A stretch of DNA of 64,000 bases from Agapetus fuscipes (Eukaryota > Arthropoda > Insecta > Trichoptera > Glossosomatidae): positions 6,061,852 to 6,125,851 of the forward strand of contig OX637350.1 of NCBI GenBank assembly GCA_951799405.1. Reading direction: 5' to 3'. This document shows, one piece after another, positions 33,148-45,236 of this stretch. A program made the position numbers and the translations under genes. Position 1 is the first letter of the stretch, and the number at the start of each line of letters is the position of its first letter. The notes beneath the pieces were generated by a model that saw only the letters and a list, made by a program, of their open reading frames with translations, was not told the DNA's origin and did no database searches.

Positions 33148-33225
33148 TCTCCTTTTGGGAATGCGTTTAATATGGATTTTAAATGATATATATCTTTGCA
33201 GCTTTGATTTAGATTAAATAGATTT
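33148..33225 (+). mobile_element. family A repeat (A1), right part, split by repeat R
   Basis: TGTCTCCTTTTGGGAATGCG and GATATATATCTTTGCAGCTT continue the copy broken at 32836. Confidence 0.75.
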
Positions 33226-34488
33226 GAGAATGGATTTTATTTTATTTTTAATATCTAATAAGTTTTTCTTACGCTCTAATAAAATCCTCGATAGTCCGAA
33301 AATGTAGCATTTAAAAAAAATATGTATGCTTCCATTTTTTACCTTTAAATTTTTGTTTTTCAGTTTGAATACTAACAAAACATACCCTCAATTTGGTTAA
33401 AACTATTTTAACCCTCAATTAATCAAGAATGACTTTAAAAAAAAAAAAAAATTCTTTAAAGATTTTTTAAAGGGGAAATTAATGGTTTAAAAAGACAAAC
33501 AACAGGTGTGCTGCTATATCAGCTTTGTCAAATCTGGGAAAGGTTTTACCCACGTTTGTTCTGACAATTATATGGGTCGTTTTATCCTTCAAAATGGCAC
33601 GTACAACGTGAAAACCAGAGAGCCACGAGAATAACGTACTTTTGGCACGATAAGCGCAGCATAAAATTTCGCATCGAAATGCGTTTTCAATTAATTGAAT
33701 TTCATAATAAAACTATTCAAATTATTTTCATTGATTGTTTACACACTGTTAATGGAATGTTTTAGCATATGGAAATATTCCGAAACGTTTGCATGTGTTA
33801 ATTCATTTATGTGAAAGAGATATCTACTCATCCCAAAACCAAAATGTTTAAGCTTCATGTTCAAAATGTTTTTCGAATCACGTTTACTTTAAAATGTTTT
33901 TCATTTATTTTATTCCTTTTTCGAAAAAAATATTTTGTAATCCACACCAATATTTTTGTGTTAAGGTACTTCATTAAAGGTTCATATTTCAAGGTCGCCT
34001 TAAAGAAACATGTGAATGTTCAAGTTTACATATGTATGTAAAAAATCAAACCCTTATTTTTTAATTGAACATGAACCTTGCAACTCTTGACGCCTTTTCC
34101 TGAAACAGGGATGATCTTTGCAAAGTTGAACGATTTTTTTTGCAGTAGTATAGGTGGTAGTTTCATATCATAGTCACAGTACATGATACACAAGAATATC
34201 TGATGTAATATGTATTTTAATTTGATAAAAATGATTATAATAATAATCTGTTTTGATTTGAACTGTCTTTGTTTTTTTTATATGAAAGAAAACAGAATGA
34301 AAAAAATATGAAAGAAAACAGTAAAAAAATTAAGATTATGATTTTTCCCATTGTTTATCATTCAAAATATTATAATAATACCTTTGATTAAGTAGTATAT
34401 GTTCTGCCAAAGCAAGTACATTACGTTTGATTTCTGTCTAGCACAATAATATCTACGGTAGCGCATACATATTTTGTTCAGTGCCCCG
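33226..34488. other. intronic DNA, mostly nothing assigned
   Basis: AT-rich; contains only the family A fragment at 34062-34175. Confidence 0.5.
34062..34175 (-). mobile_element. family A repeat, 5' half only
   Basis: The plus strand reads TGAACATGAACCTTGCAACT, CTTGACGCCTTTTCCTGAAA and CAGGGATGATCTTTGCAAAG. This is the complement of the family 5' half, diverged. Confidence 0.6.
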
Positions 34489-34640
34489 AGTATAAAATAT
34501 TGTGTAGACTCATCTCGATTGCGTAGATCGAAAAATGTGTAAAAACTAAATCACTCTGTAGGATTGTCATCGTAGATTCCATATTGTTTTTATTTACGCA
34601 ATCGAGGTGAGATTTACGCAATATTGTATTTTCGGGATAT
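34489..34640. mobile_element. family P-like inverted-repeat element
   Basis: The outer arm CCCCGAGTATAAAATATTGT is family P-like. The inner arms CTCATCTCGATTGCGTAGAT and TTTACGCAATCGAGGTGAGA differ from the other copies, so this may be a related subfamily. Confidence 0.55.
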
Positions 34641-36407
34641 AGAAGCCCGGCACGTTATTATGCATCATTATAGCGGCGTGATGATGCATGCCGGAGCCGC
34701 GTATTGGCGGCCAAATTATCGAATCGACCGTGAAATGACATAAGAGATTAATGTAGCCGACTAGACTGGTGAGTGAAATTACCGGGAGGCGCGATGACGT
34801 CATTATCGAAAGACTGATTGGTTCAATTCGGAATAGAAATCAAAATCATAATTCATCAATAAAAAAAAATGTGTTTCGAAGAAGAAATGTGCTACCCCCG
34901 ATGGCAAAATTCAAATTAAAAACAAAATGAAGATTATAGTTCAAGCAAGGTGTGCAAACGAGTTTATATTCTAGCTAGGCCAAATGTATTCATACTTTTC
35001 CTTGGACTCATTGGTCTCATGGAGTGCACACCCTTAGTTTGTAAGTAAAATAAATTATACGTAGATATACAGAGCATGGCTTGAGAAGGAAGTTAGGTGT
35101 ACTTTTATCTTGGGATAAATTGATTCTAAATGCAAATTAAGTTCACCCAAGAATAAACAATTGCTTCATGAATTTCTATTTAAATCTGCGAGTTGCGGTC
35201 ACTCATTTATAAAGCGGGACAAATGTAGCCGCGGTATCTCAGGTCGCATTGTAATTTGTAGTCCGTTTCCACCGCAATATCATCTGGCAAAATCAACAAC
35301 AAATTCGATCCGGCCACGCATTATCTGCAGCAAAAATCTCCCTTAGGCTCAAGTTTAGTAGAAACAATTTATTAATTCGATTAGAATCCCCGGTGCGGGC
35401 ATAGATACGAAATGTTCTGTACCGACACCGCATGGTTCTCTCCCCGCAGTTGCTCTCCACCTAGCCACGTTGGTCAGCTGTACGAGCGGCATTAGGGGAA
35501 GGCCAAACTAACTTTGCCATCACCAACTATCGCCGAATTATACTGGACGGAGCGGTGCTTTGGCGGCTTTAACCCGATACTGGCGGCAGTTCACACCGCA
35601 AGCGGTGGGTTAATCTTTGGAATAATCGCCAAGTGTAAGTTTAAATCTAATTCGGCGGTATCGGTCGACTTGTTCCGGTCCAGTTCGGGAACGGGTTCAA
35701 GTTTCGTGGATTTGTTTAACCGATGGGATCCGGTGGGCGGCGACGCCAGAGCTTAGTGCGTCGCATCACTGGCTGGGAGCTTTTTCTGGCAGGCGGACGG
35801 GAAAAAGCTCATTTGCGACGTAGCAGTTGGCCGCTGAATTTGCTAACTTTGAGCTTTTAGTGGTATCTGACAAAATCCGTAGGCTTTTTTTGGAATTTCT
35901 CAACTTTGAGAACACAAGAAAACTCTTGCGTTGTTTATACACAAGCTAATTTCATTTTAAGGATAAAAGAAAAACAGCTTTGTTTTCGATTACGTGAGTA
36001 TATATATTTTTATACCACAACCGGTTTCGCAAACATCCGTTTGCATCGTCTGATGAACGATTACAAAGTTAATGCCTCTACAATCAATAAAATAATTTCA
36101 TTTTAATTACACACAAGTTTAAGCGAATGGGTTATGATATTTACATAATAAAGTTTACTCACTTATAATGAAAATAAGTTTTGCAAAAATTATATTTCCA
36201 TTTACTGTGAGTATCTTGAGGTCTAATAACTACATTTATGAGAGATATGAAAAACAGGGTAAATCTATCGCTTGCAATAAGTTTTCTCATATTTTTTTTT
36301 TCAATCTGCACATTCATTACTTTGCATGGAAATCAAAGATACAGGTTTAAAAATTAAACATAAAATCACAAATAAAGTGTATGCTTAAGCATAAGTCTAT
36401 GTTGCCA
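34641..36407. other. intronic DNA with a GC-rich island
   Basis: 35390-35830 is clearly GC-richer and rich in CCG/CGG words, with an 80-codon plus-strand frame (35514-35756) of no known family. This could be a regulatory island, a decayed element or an alternative exon; the sequence does not say which. Confidence 0.4.
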
Positions 36408-36533
36408 GCACTTCAAGTATAAATAAATACGTTTAAAATCAACAAAAAACACATGAAACCAAAGCGCTCATTAGGTTTTTGTTTGAGATAATATACATTA
36501 GTTGAAGTGAAATATTTTATACCAGGAGTAGTG
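36408..36533. mobile_element. family P palindromic MITE, short copy
   Basis: CTTCAAGTATAAATAAATAC ... CCAAAGCGCTCATTAGGTTT ... ATTTTATACCAGGAG follows the family order with truncated arms. Confidence 0.5.
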
Positions 36534-36544
36534 ACGTGTAATGA

Positions 36545-36918
36545 TGTTTGTTTGGCAGGCCTGTGATACCCGCCGGCTTATGAGCGGTGTGACTGAGGCT
36601 TTGTTACACTAACTGGCACAGAATTATCGCTAATATGCGCTTCCGATATGATTAGCTGGCAGAGTGTTGGCTCGCTGTTAATGCGAATTTGATTACTTGT
36701 CATCCGCGTGGTCCACATTAAAGTTGCCACAGATGAGGATTCTGCTGAATGGTTAGTGGAAATTGGTAAGTGACAAGTACCAAGTGGTAAATGTTTAGTA
36801 ATAAATGGCGAGTAGTAAGCAGAAAATAAAAATGGTATATTTTTTGCTCCACCGGGAATCAAACCCACAACCTTCCCATTCAGAGTTCGAAGTGTTACCA
36901 CTGAACTGTTGACCGGTC
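36545..36918 (-). mobile_element. S1-headed tRNA SINE with a different body
   Basis: On the minus strand, GACCGGTCAACAGTTCAGTGG ... GGTTGTGGGTTTGATTCCC is the S1 tRNA-like head. The S1 phrase AAATATACCATTT follows. The rest (CTGCTTACTACTCGCCATTT... down to about 36545) is unrelated to the other S1 bodies, so it is either a different subfamily or a chimera. The left boundary is not resolved. An open frame of 107 codons here (36578-36901) is not thought to be a gene. Confidence 0.6.
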
Positions 36919-37075
36919 GAGTTGAGATTTGAGATTTAGCTTTTTATGTTGCAGGTTCACATGCGGCATGTGCAAGCGCGAACTTGTACGTGTCTGCTTG
37001 TGATAATACATATAATGTGAATCCCCAATGTTACATGTATTTGCAACTTAGATAAGATTAGATTAGATTAGGTTA
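36919..37075 (+). mobile_element. family A repeat, 3' part
   Basis: GTTGAGATTTGAGATTTAGC, CACATGCGGCATGTGCAAGC and TTAGATAAGATTAGATTAGA are present. The 5' half is missing. It abuts a minus-strand S1-headed SINE. Confidence 0.75.
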
Positions 37076-37942
37076 CTTGTTTAAAGCAGTAAGAAACCCT
37101 GCTCTGTATGTATGCTGACAAAAAATCAAAGCATAAATGTATACTCATTCAGCCACTTTCTACTATGAATGTATGCACACACTATCCCGGTCTGAGCTCG
37201 GTGTAAGCGCCGCAATGTGTGCAGATTTGTGGAATAAGTTCGGGCTCGTAAAACTGCCGCTAAAAATGAGTTTATCTTGTGTAAACAGGGCGCTGCACTA
37301 GTCGCTAACTATCCAGGCTACGCTAATGCGCCCCCAGATAACTCCGCCGAGGAATTATAATGGCCGACTTGCGGTTAGTCGGGCTAATCACGTTTAAACG
37401 TCTCAGGAATTAGCGGCGGAGATTATGGCGAAAAATAATGCAGAGAAATGGAAATTATAGAAATGTTTCCGGCGCAAATAAAGTCACAAATATTTTAAAG
37501 TAACTTGGAGAGATGTTTTTTAAAGTTATTTAGCTTCTTGAGCTTTTACCTGAAAATACAATTAGTATTTTCAATATAATGGGTTCTAACGTTAATATCA
37601 AATTGTTAATTGAGGAAAATTCAAATAATTAGTTAGTCTTACAAAAGGGTACAGCTTTACGCTTGAAAATAAATCGAGCAATGAGTGTAGATTTTAAAAA
37701 AAAGATAAAAGTTTATGAATATAAGAACTTAGTTAACAAAATAAAAATGAATAATATACAATAAAAAGCGCTTAAAGAAAAAACATCAACATTAGATATT
37801 CGACGTTTCGATTGTTTAAAAATATTTCATGAATAAACTTCACATAATCACATGCTAATTATTTTTTAACCAGATAGATAAAAATATTGGCAATATCGTC
37901 TGTTCAGAACTGGGAGTAGTAGGATGTGGAAGGGGTAGGGGT
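37076..37942. other. intronic DNA, nothing assigned
   Basis: A GC-richer patch at 37190-37430 is followed by AT-rich sequence. Confidence 0.5.
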
Positions 37943-38090
37943 ATAATAGTTATTTATGCCACTGCCTAGTAATGATAGTCTTTGTAACACGAGTGCTAGT
38001 TTGTGCTATGAGGCGTAGCCGAATGGCACAATAGAAAGCACGAGTGTTACAAAGGCTAATTACGTGCAGTGGCATACAATACTTTTTCTA
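37943..38090. mobile_element. short inverted-repeat element
   Basis: ATGCCACTGC and CTTTGTAACACGAGTGCT at the left pair with AGCACGAGTGTTACAAAG and GCAGTGGCAT at the right. The apical loop is about 30 bases. Confidence 0.65.
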
Positions 38091-38210
38091 CGACCATGAA
38101 AGAATTAACAAAATAGTGAATAATAGTCATTATAATGTACTCGTCCATTTGAAGTAATTAAAACCTTACCTTTGTCAAAACGTGTGATTTATCATTCCCT
38201 TCGATTATTA

Positions 38211-38433
38211 AATCTAACCTAAGTTGTAAAGATAAATTATATTTAGGTTTCATATTGAATTCATGCCCACAAGCCGACACAATATACGGTCGCGCTTTTA
38301 CATCCTGCATATAAGCTTAAACATTCAAACCCAAAACTCAAATAAACATATGCCCTGCAGTTGTATTGGCACGTGAACCAAGTTTTTACAGCATAGGTGA
38401 TCAACCTCATACCCACCTATTAACCAAGTAACT
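38211..38433 (-). mobile_element. family A repeat, old copy
   Basis: The complement is recognisable throughout (AATCTAACCTAAGTTGTAAA, TTCATGCCCACAAGCCGAC, AACCTCATACCCACCTATTA), but the REP-like CACATGCCGCATG hairpin is lost. Confidence 0.65.
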
Positions 38434-38623
38434 GATTAAGTTTGTTTATTTTTTGCGGTGAAAATATCTTGTATTATTTTCCTTTTAAGCCTTTTATTTT
38501 CTTTTGAAAAAAGGGAAGCTATAATTTGGAGCATTTCGATAAACAAATTCGATGAATTTTAGCACTATTAACAAATTTTATTTGACTCTACAGATAAAAT
38601 ATATTTATTTTCATCTGAACAGG

Positions 38624-38745
38624 GCTGGAAGTCTCATCACCACGGTAATTCCTACCTACCGAATATCAGTAATATTGTATGAAGCCTAATCAGCTGATCG
38701 CTTGCGGCCATCTTGGATTGACAGGTCTTCATACCCCCATACAAG
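38624..38745. mobile_element. MITE N, one arm plus centre
   Basis: CAGGGCTGGAAGTCTCATCA, CCACGGTAATTCCTACCTAC and GGATTGACAGGTCTTCATAC match the left half of 4771-4929. The second arm is absent. Confidence 0.7.
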
Positions 38746-38817
38746 GTTGACATTTGAAATAAAAAATGGTTCCAATTCTGACAATGCGCATGCGCACATT
38801 TTTATTTCAACACGGTT

Positions 38818-38850
38818 ACCCGTTGCGTAATGTTACATTACGCAACGGGT
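38818..38850. repeat. perfect 33-bp palindrome
   Basis: Two perfect 16-base arms (ACCCGTTGCGTAATGT and its complement) flank a single central base. A GCGCATGCGC palindrome lies 25 bp to the left. The origin is unknown; it may be the collapsed centre of an inverted-repeat element next to the MITE N half copy. Confidence 0.8.
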
Positions 38851-40984
38851 GTAAAAATGTATGTCATTGTGATTGCGTTAGCCGTTTTGTCATTAGTAAA
38901 TTACCAAATGGGAGTAGAAAAGGTATTTTTTTAAATGTATGGTCACAAAGTTGATGCCTTATAAATGAAGGATTTCAAATGTCAATTTATTTTATTAGAT
39001 GAATTTAGGCACTAACATTTTATTTTTTATTTATTTAAAAATAGGGGAAGATATTTGGTGTATTATATTTAAGGCGTGCTGCTAAGCTGGGTATCTTGAA
39101 CGCGAACCTTCTTAGAGCGGTATTTAAAAACACGAAATCCGCGAGTTGACGTTCATCCGACATAATGACTAAATCTTACAAAAATAATTATTAAATATAC
39201 TGTAAGCTGACATACAGCTGGGGTAGGATTATTATTCATATATTTTATTTTTTTTCCATTTAAAAATCTATATTTGTTTTCACATTCAAGTATAAATATT
39301 TATTACCTAGTGTTGTAGCTGTTCCGTGTGAATGCTTTGAAAGGAATGATAACAAGGTTGATGAAATAAGAAATGTAAGTTTCTGTGTGTAATTTGAAAG
39401 TGATAAATTATTCCCATTTCCCGGCGTGCGTTGAAGAGCATTAAAGTGGTTTTTATACTTGTAGTATCCACGCGTAGAGCCGGCTAAAGTTTTTAGTGTA
39501 GGCATTAAACTGACGCGAATATATTGGTTCATATTTCAATCGAGATAAAAAAGTTTGAGCCGAGGTGAAGACACATCGCGCCAATTTAACTTAAACTTAG
39601 TTAAAGTGGAAAGGATCGCTTTATGGGGTTGGTTTCCTGTGTTGTGGTGAGCGGGAGGGAGCAGGCGGCGAGGTGGGGGACGTGCAGGAGGAAAGAAGAC
39701 AGAACATCGCCACGTGTCCCTCTCTCCCCGAGAAAAGCCTTTAAGGGGATAAGAGGAAGTTTGCGATATTGGAATGAAACATTTAATATTTATGAAGTTG
39801 TGAATAAGACACGAAACCTTTATGTGCTCCATATTGAAACGTTATTTGCATGCAAATGCAACTTTTTTGTTCCCAGACGATCTAGCCGAACGGCGAAATC
39901 TTTTAACGTGCTTCGAATGTATTCAATGTGCGATGATGTAGAAATAAAAGCTCCGCAGCGTATGTGTGCGGCGCTTCCCGAGGATTACCGACGATTTAAG
40001 TTGCACAATTTGTAACCGAGTTTTATGATTGCCTACGAAAGATTTTTATCTATCAGAGACTTACCTAGGCAGGGAAGATATCTTGTATTCAATATCGGAA
40101 ATAACAATATGTTTTTAAATAACATTGTAGAGATTTCAGTTAAATGTAGCGGAAGCATTTGAGAAAACAGTCAAGCTTATATTTTAATCTAAAGTTGAAA
40201 TTGCGGCTGTAATACCTGCTGCGAGAAGGGAAAGATATTCCGTTTTATAGCTCACAAAAGTCAAATGCAACAAAGCGAATCAAGCGTTAGTCAGCGCGAT
40301 TCCGGGCCGCCATAACGATCTGAATTTTTAGATTTGCAGCTTTTCGATACTTTGAAGGGGAAAAGTTTTAGCAGTAACCGTTCGTATGAAATAAGAATTC
40401 CAAAGGAAAGCACGCATTGCTAGATGCCGCGCTTCTCGGAGTGCAGTACTAAGGTCTGCTGCACATACATGAATAATGATCCAAAAATGGCTATTTTTCT
40501 GCCATCAATTAATGCGTTTGGTAAACATTTAGTTTCACAACTGTTTCCCATGTGCAAGATTTCCGTACGATAAAAATAAAACGTTTGGTAAATACATTTT
40601 CGATAGAAATTTAGTAACTAAACGTTTTGAAAAATAAGTAGGTAAGATGATAAATGTTACAAAACTTCTAAGATATAAACATTTTCAAGTGACAAAAACA
40701 CAAACATTTTTCACTAAGCTATTCAACTAAAAATATATAAACGTGTTTAAAGTAGTGGATTGTATTTTCCATAGTAATATGAAATGTAGGAGAAATTCGG
40801 AAGGAAGTTGGCATCATTACGGCATTAAGTAAAGTGCCCAACTTTATCCATCAAAATTCTAGTTTCTTTTATTCTTGTTTACTTTCGGAACTCACGAGAG
40901 GCAAAAAGGTAATAAAAAAGAGAAAACGGTAAATAATGCGGGACAAACGTGGCTGGTCCTTTGACTACCGGAATCAAACTGAGC
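38851..40984. other. intronic DNA with one long unrecognised open frame
   Basis: 39623-40015 is open for 130 codons on plus, starting with ATG, in GC-richer sequence. The product is basic with no domain I recognise. The rest is AT-rich. Confidence 0.4.
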
Positions 40985-41118
40985 CCTACCAGACCAAACC
41001 AAGCCAAACCAAACCAAATGAAACCAAACTAAACCAAGCCAAGCCAAACCAAATAAAACCAAACTAAACTAAACCAAACTAAACCAAGCCAAACCAAACT
41101 AAACAAAACCAAACCATA
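40985..41118. repeat. degenerate (CCAAA)n simple repeat
   Basis: A run of ACCAAACCAAGCCAAACCAA-type pentamers about 130 bp long, C on one strand only. Confidence 0.9.
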
Positions 41119-41450
41119 AGTCCTTAAGAAGGCGAGTAACAAAATAGTGAAAATATGCAATGAAAAACAATACAATAAATAGTGCAGAGTGAAAAATTAC
41201 ATTACTTTTGTTAAAAAAAAATTGTTGTTGAAAAATACTCGATACAAAGTATAATTTTAAGTAGGTACTTATGCGTAAAATTAAATGCAGGAACAAATAA
41301 AAAATAGTATTTTAAATATGAAAAACATTACTTTAAAACAAGAAAACATTAAGAATATCCGAACTATAAGTGAATATATTCTTTTTTAAACATAGATAAA
41401 ATGTTGCGCAAATAAACAAAGTAATAATAATAACATAAAAATAAATATTA

Positions 41451-41720
41451 AAAAATATAAATGGTAAAACATTGTTTTAATTCACTTTATTCTTTTTGTT
41501 TATGAAATGTTAATGTTTTGGAAAAAGAATTGTTTTGAAAATTGTTTTAAAAATTATTTTATAAAAATATATTTGTAACCATTCTGCTCTTGAAGATGCC
41601 TCATTAGGCGAAAATATTCGAGCATAAACAAAAAGAATAAAGTGAATTAAAACAATGTTTTACCATTTATATTTTTAAATATTTATAAAAATGGACTTTC
41701 ACTGTGTTAACAGATCAACA
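41451..41720 (+). mobile_element. inverted-repeat element with hammerhead-like core (Penelope-like remnant?)
   Basis: A perfect 54-bp inverted repeat (41451-41504 with 41623-41676) flanks a 118-bp spacer. The right part contains TTGAAGA-T-GCCT-CATT-AGGC-GAAA (41590-41614), that is a CUGANGA-hairpin-GAAA arrangement with one extra base. A second, opposite copy with an intact CTGAAGA is at 58665-58800. Penelope-like elements are known to carry hammerhead motifs in their long terminal repeats; the assignment is an inference. Confidence 0.5.
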
Positions 41721-43105
41721 CTAAAAAATATAACATAAAAAGCTTATTTTAATAGTTAACAAAGAGTATATTCTAAACCATCCAATTGTACACATGAAAA
41801 AGAAAACGAAACCCACTTAATGTGCTCAAGTAGCATGAATAAAATATAATTTAAAATATTTTTCTATCTACTTAAACTGAGCATAAAATTTTGAAGAGTT
41901 TCCTTGGCTTCCCCGATACATTCTCCGAGTTTTTCAGCGCGTTTAACCGAAACACAGCAGTTACGGCGCGAGAGAGAGCGCGGGCGATAAAACGAATTGA
42001 ATCCGATGCTTCGAGTGCGATGGTCTATGAATATTTAATTCCCATATTCGTGCGGCACATTGTTGTATGTAAATATTCGCATTTGTGACGAGATGCAGTG
42101 CCGGCAGTATTCCGGTTTGTCGCCAGGAGCGCCGAATGTCTAGATGATTTGAATCCGAAATCAAATGTGACCTGTATCCCGAGTACAAAATTTGGATTCC
42201 ATTTCAACAAATGAGTTTTTTTGAAAAAAAATTAAAGAATATTTAACGCTCAATAGACGCATTTCTTTATATTTTATTTATTTTAAAGTTAAAAGTTTGA
42301 TGAGTTTGAACGAAAAGTTTTTTGACTAGAACTTTGTGACTAGAGTCTACAAATATGTTTATGCAATTATTCTAATGGATTAAATTTGTAAAGGCATTTC
42401 TGTTTGTATACAGTGAACACAACACAGTAAGTGTCCATTGTATTTTTTTATAAATTCAATAGAAAAAAACAAAGTTTTATTTAATTATTTTTTTCAAACA
42501 TTTTCTAATGGATTACCATTATTTAATTGAAGTTGTACTATTAATTCAACTCTACACCTTTTTCTCTTTTTTTTTGTCGGCTTCAATGTAGAACTGACAA
42601 TATTTTTTTAATGCCAAATGCATGCTAAAATAATACGTCTAAAGCAGGTGGGTGAAGACAAAAATTGGCGATAATAATAAAAAATCTAAGGTAAAGAATG
42701 TGTATATATTTTAATTACATTTGTTCAGAAATTAGACATGTACTTTCAAATTATTTAAAAAAAGCAATTCCCATTACGTTGATAAATTGTAAAAATACGT
42801 TTTGATAGAATAATGTGTTCACCATACAAATAGCGTATAAAATAAACACAATTCATGTTTATGGCAAAACGAATCTTGCATGTTTTTTATTTGCAATCGC
42901 ATCACATTCAAATGGAGAAAGCAACATGATATTGAAGAAAAAGACGGCGGAATACATTTATTAGGAAACTGGGATAGTTGTAATGGAGACATCTCGGTAT
43001 CAGTCCGCCATTTTCTTAATGCGCTTACAATCGCGCTCTGCATTTGATATTCAACATTAGAGAGAATCTATGTTCTCCTCATAATGGCACGGGAACAAGA
43101 GAACT
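41721..43105. other. intronic DNA, nothing assigned
   Basis: AT-rich; a modest GC patch at 41900-42180. Confidence 0.5.
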
Positions 43106-43272
43106 GCACCTTGAGTAAAAAACTTCACTTTCAAACTCAACATAAGCGTTTAACCTAAAAATCTACAGAAATTTAGACATCACTTCTATTGAGCGTTTTT
43201 GTTTGAGTTATTTTTTTTGTCTAAACGCTTTGGTTGCGTTTTAACGAATAGTTCAAGTACTGGTAATGTCGC
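43106..43272. mobile_element. family P palindromic MITE
   Basis: CACCTTGAGTAAAAAACTTC and TTCAAACTCAACATAAGCGT pair with AAACGCTTTGGTTGCGTTTT and TAGTTCAAGTACTGGT. Confidence 0.68.
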
Positions 43273-44085
43273 AGAACTGGGAAATGCTGCTTGCATTTAT
43301 CAAGGAGGGATGGCCGTCTTGTATGCGCACCGCACACAGATGCTTGTTTGCGCAAAGAATAAAAATGCGAATGCTAAAATACTGTAATTTTACATTACTT
43401 ATCTTGAAGTAAACCTCTGTTTAGTGTCTACGACCGTTTGGTACTCAGTGCTTTTAAATCGTTGAGATAATGTGTTGGGATAAATTTGAATACCCGAACT
43501 GAAAAATATACACTTCTCAAGTATGCTGGGTGGTCTGAATTTAGCCTGACAGTTTGTCAAACTAGAAGGAAAGCTCTCATAGCAATCAGAAGTAAAAATA
43601 AAAACAATACGTTTTTGTGTCTTCTGTCATTTCGTATGTAAGCTCTTTCTCGGTTGTACCGACTTCAGAACAGGAAAGTTGTGTTGCCGGCGCGTGTAGT
43701 TTTTGACGAATATACGAGTATAGCGTGTTAAAAAAAACATGACTCTAATTTCTGCGAGTTGTAGTCCTCTCCAGCGTTCCTCCTTTATTCCTTATTTCCA
43801 AACCTCGTCCAGATTCCCATCACTATGAGTTATATACTTTTTAAAACTTAACTAATATTTCACATTTTTATGAAGCAATTCCCATCTACTTGCATTTGTT
43901 CATTAAGAGATGGTCTATCTGTGTAATTTAGAAAACTACTGGATTTATTGATTTCTCAAGAATGTTGCGAGGGCTAAAAACCTTAGGAACGCACTCAATC
44001 TTAAAAACTACTGACATATTGAAGTTGTTTACAAAACAAGGGTGATACAAAACTCAATGTTTAAAAAAATGATGTGTAAAAAACT

Positions 44086-44290
44086 AAAAAGATGCTAATG
44101 TCACCCCGCTCTCAGGGAAAGGCTCAAGGAGTTGCAAGGTTTGTGTTCATGTGAGGTTTTGTTTATTTATATGCACACATACATACATGTGCAGGCGCGA
44201 ACCTACATGCACCTGTCTGTGGGCATGCATTTAATATGAACCTTAAATGTTAACCTTACTTTGAAGCTTACATTATAGATTATTATAGAA
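44086..44290 (+). mobile_element. family A repeat, old copy
   Basis: AATGTCACCCCGCTCTCAGG, GAGTTGCAAGGTTTGTGTTC, GGGCATGCATTTAATATGAA and TTACATTATAGATTATTATAG are present. Confidence 0.65.
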
Positions 44291-44770
44291 AGTTGAAACA
44301 TGAAAAAAATAGTAATGACGTGAATAGGTCGAAAGTACTTGAGGTGGTATAAAATACTCAATTTGTGAAAATAAAACTCTGCGTGTTTTTAAATTTTTAT
44401 AATTTCTTATAAAAATGAATTTTCACTGTGTGAATACACAAAACTTTAAAAAGTCTAATGAAAAAGGTATTTTTTTTTGTAAAAAGTAACACCGGAAATG
44501 TTAAGAAGTTTAAATTGTAACTCTTTCGAGCGAAAATAAAAATACTTTCGCTGTAATGCAAACGCGGAATCTCGCAGGGCATCTCTGGAGTAATAACTAC
44601 CAAATTATAATGGTTGTTATTCCCCAATTATCTAGTGAGGGAGCTCTGCCAGCCAGTAAAATGCTTACACAGAAACTCTATTTGCCCAATTAATGTCTCG
44701 GATTCCTCCTCCTCAAATACTATTTTGTGCCGACTTACGGAAAAGTTGTGGGCGAGAAGAAGGGACTTTT

Positions 44771-44905
44771 ACTCCAAGTATAAAACTCTGACTTTAAACT
44801 CATCAAAAGCGTTAACAAAAAAATGTATTCAATACAAAAAGTGGCTCTAGGAAACATTTAAATTACGTTATATTTTCTGTGAACGGTGTGTTTGAGTAAC
44901 ATGTC
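44771..44905. mobile_element. family P palindromic MITE, right end lost
   Basis: CTCCAAGTATAAAACTCTGA and CTCATCAAAAGCGTTAACAA pair with CTGTGAACGGTGTGTTTGAG. The terminal part of the right arm is missing. Confidence 0.55.
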
Positions 44906-45106
44906 GTAGAACGGCCCCTTCTCGCGTGTCGCTTTTTGGACTCTTGCGTAATTGATGGACGATATTTCATGGAGACGATGAAAGTAAAGATAGTGGAAGC
45001 GATGCATGGAGGGTTGGAGGGGGGTAGAAAAGAAGGGGGGGGGGTGACGTCACTTCCGATAGCAACAAAAAGTGAAATGGTATGACTGCATCGCATCGTA
45101 AGATTA

Positions 45107-45236
45107 AGTACCTAAGTAAAAAACTGTAAGCCTGACCTTAAAAATAACGCTTACTCAAACATATTAAAATTAAAGCATGTAAATGCTACATGGTTATTTT
45201 TGAACGTAAATTTATATACTTTGTATACGGGTACTG
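45107..45236. mobile_element. family P-like MITE
   Basis: AAGTACCTAAGTAAAAAACT, GTAAGCCTGACCTTAAAAAT at the left pairs with ATTTTTGAACGTAAATTTAT and CTTTGTATACGGGTACT at the right. Confidence 0.5.

Noticed and set aside
36578..36901. 107-codon minus-strand protein
   Set aside because: The N-terminal part lies in an S1 SINE head and the rest in its body; the same SINE head recurs elsewhere.
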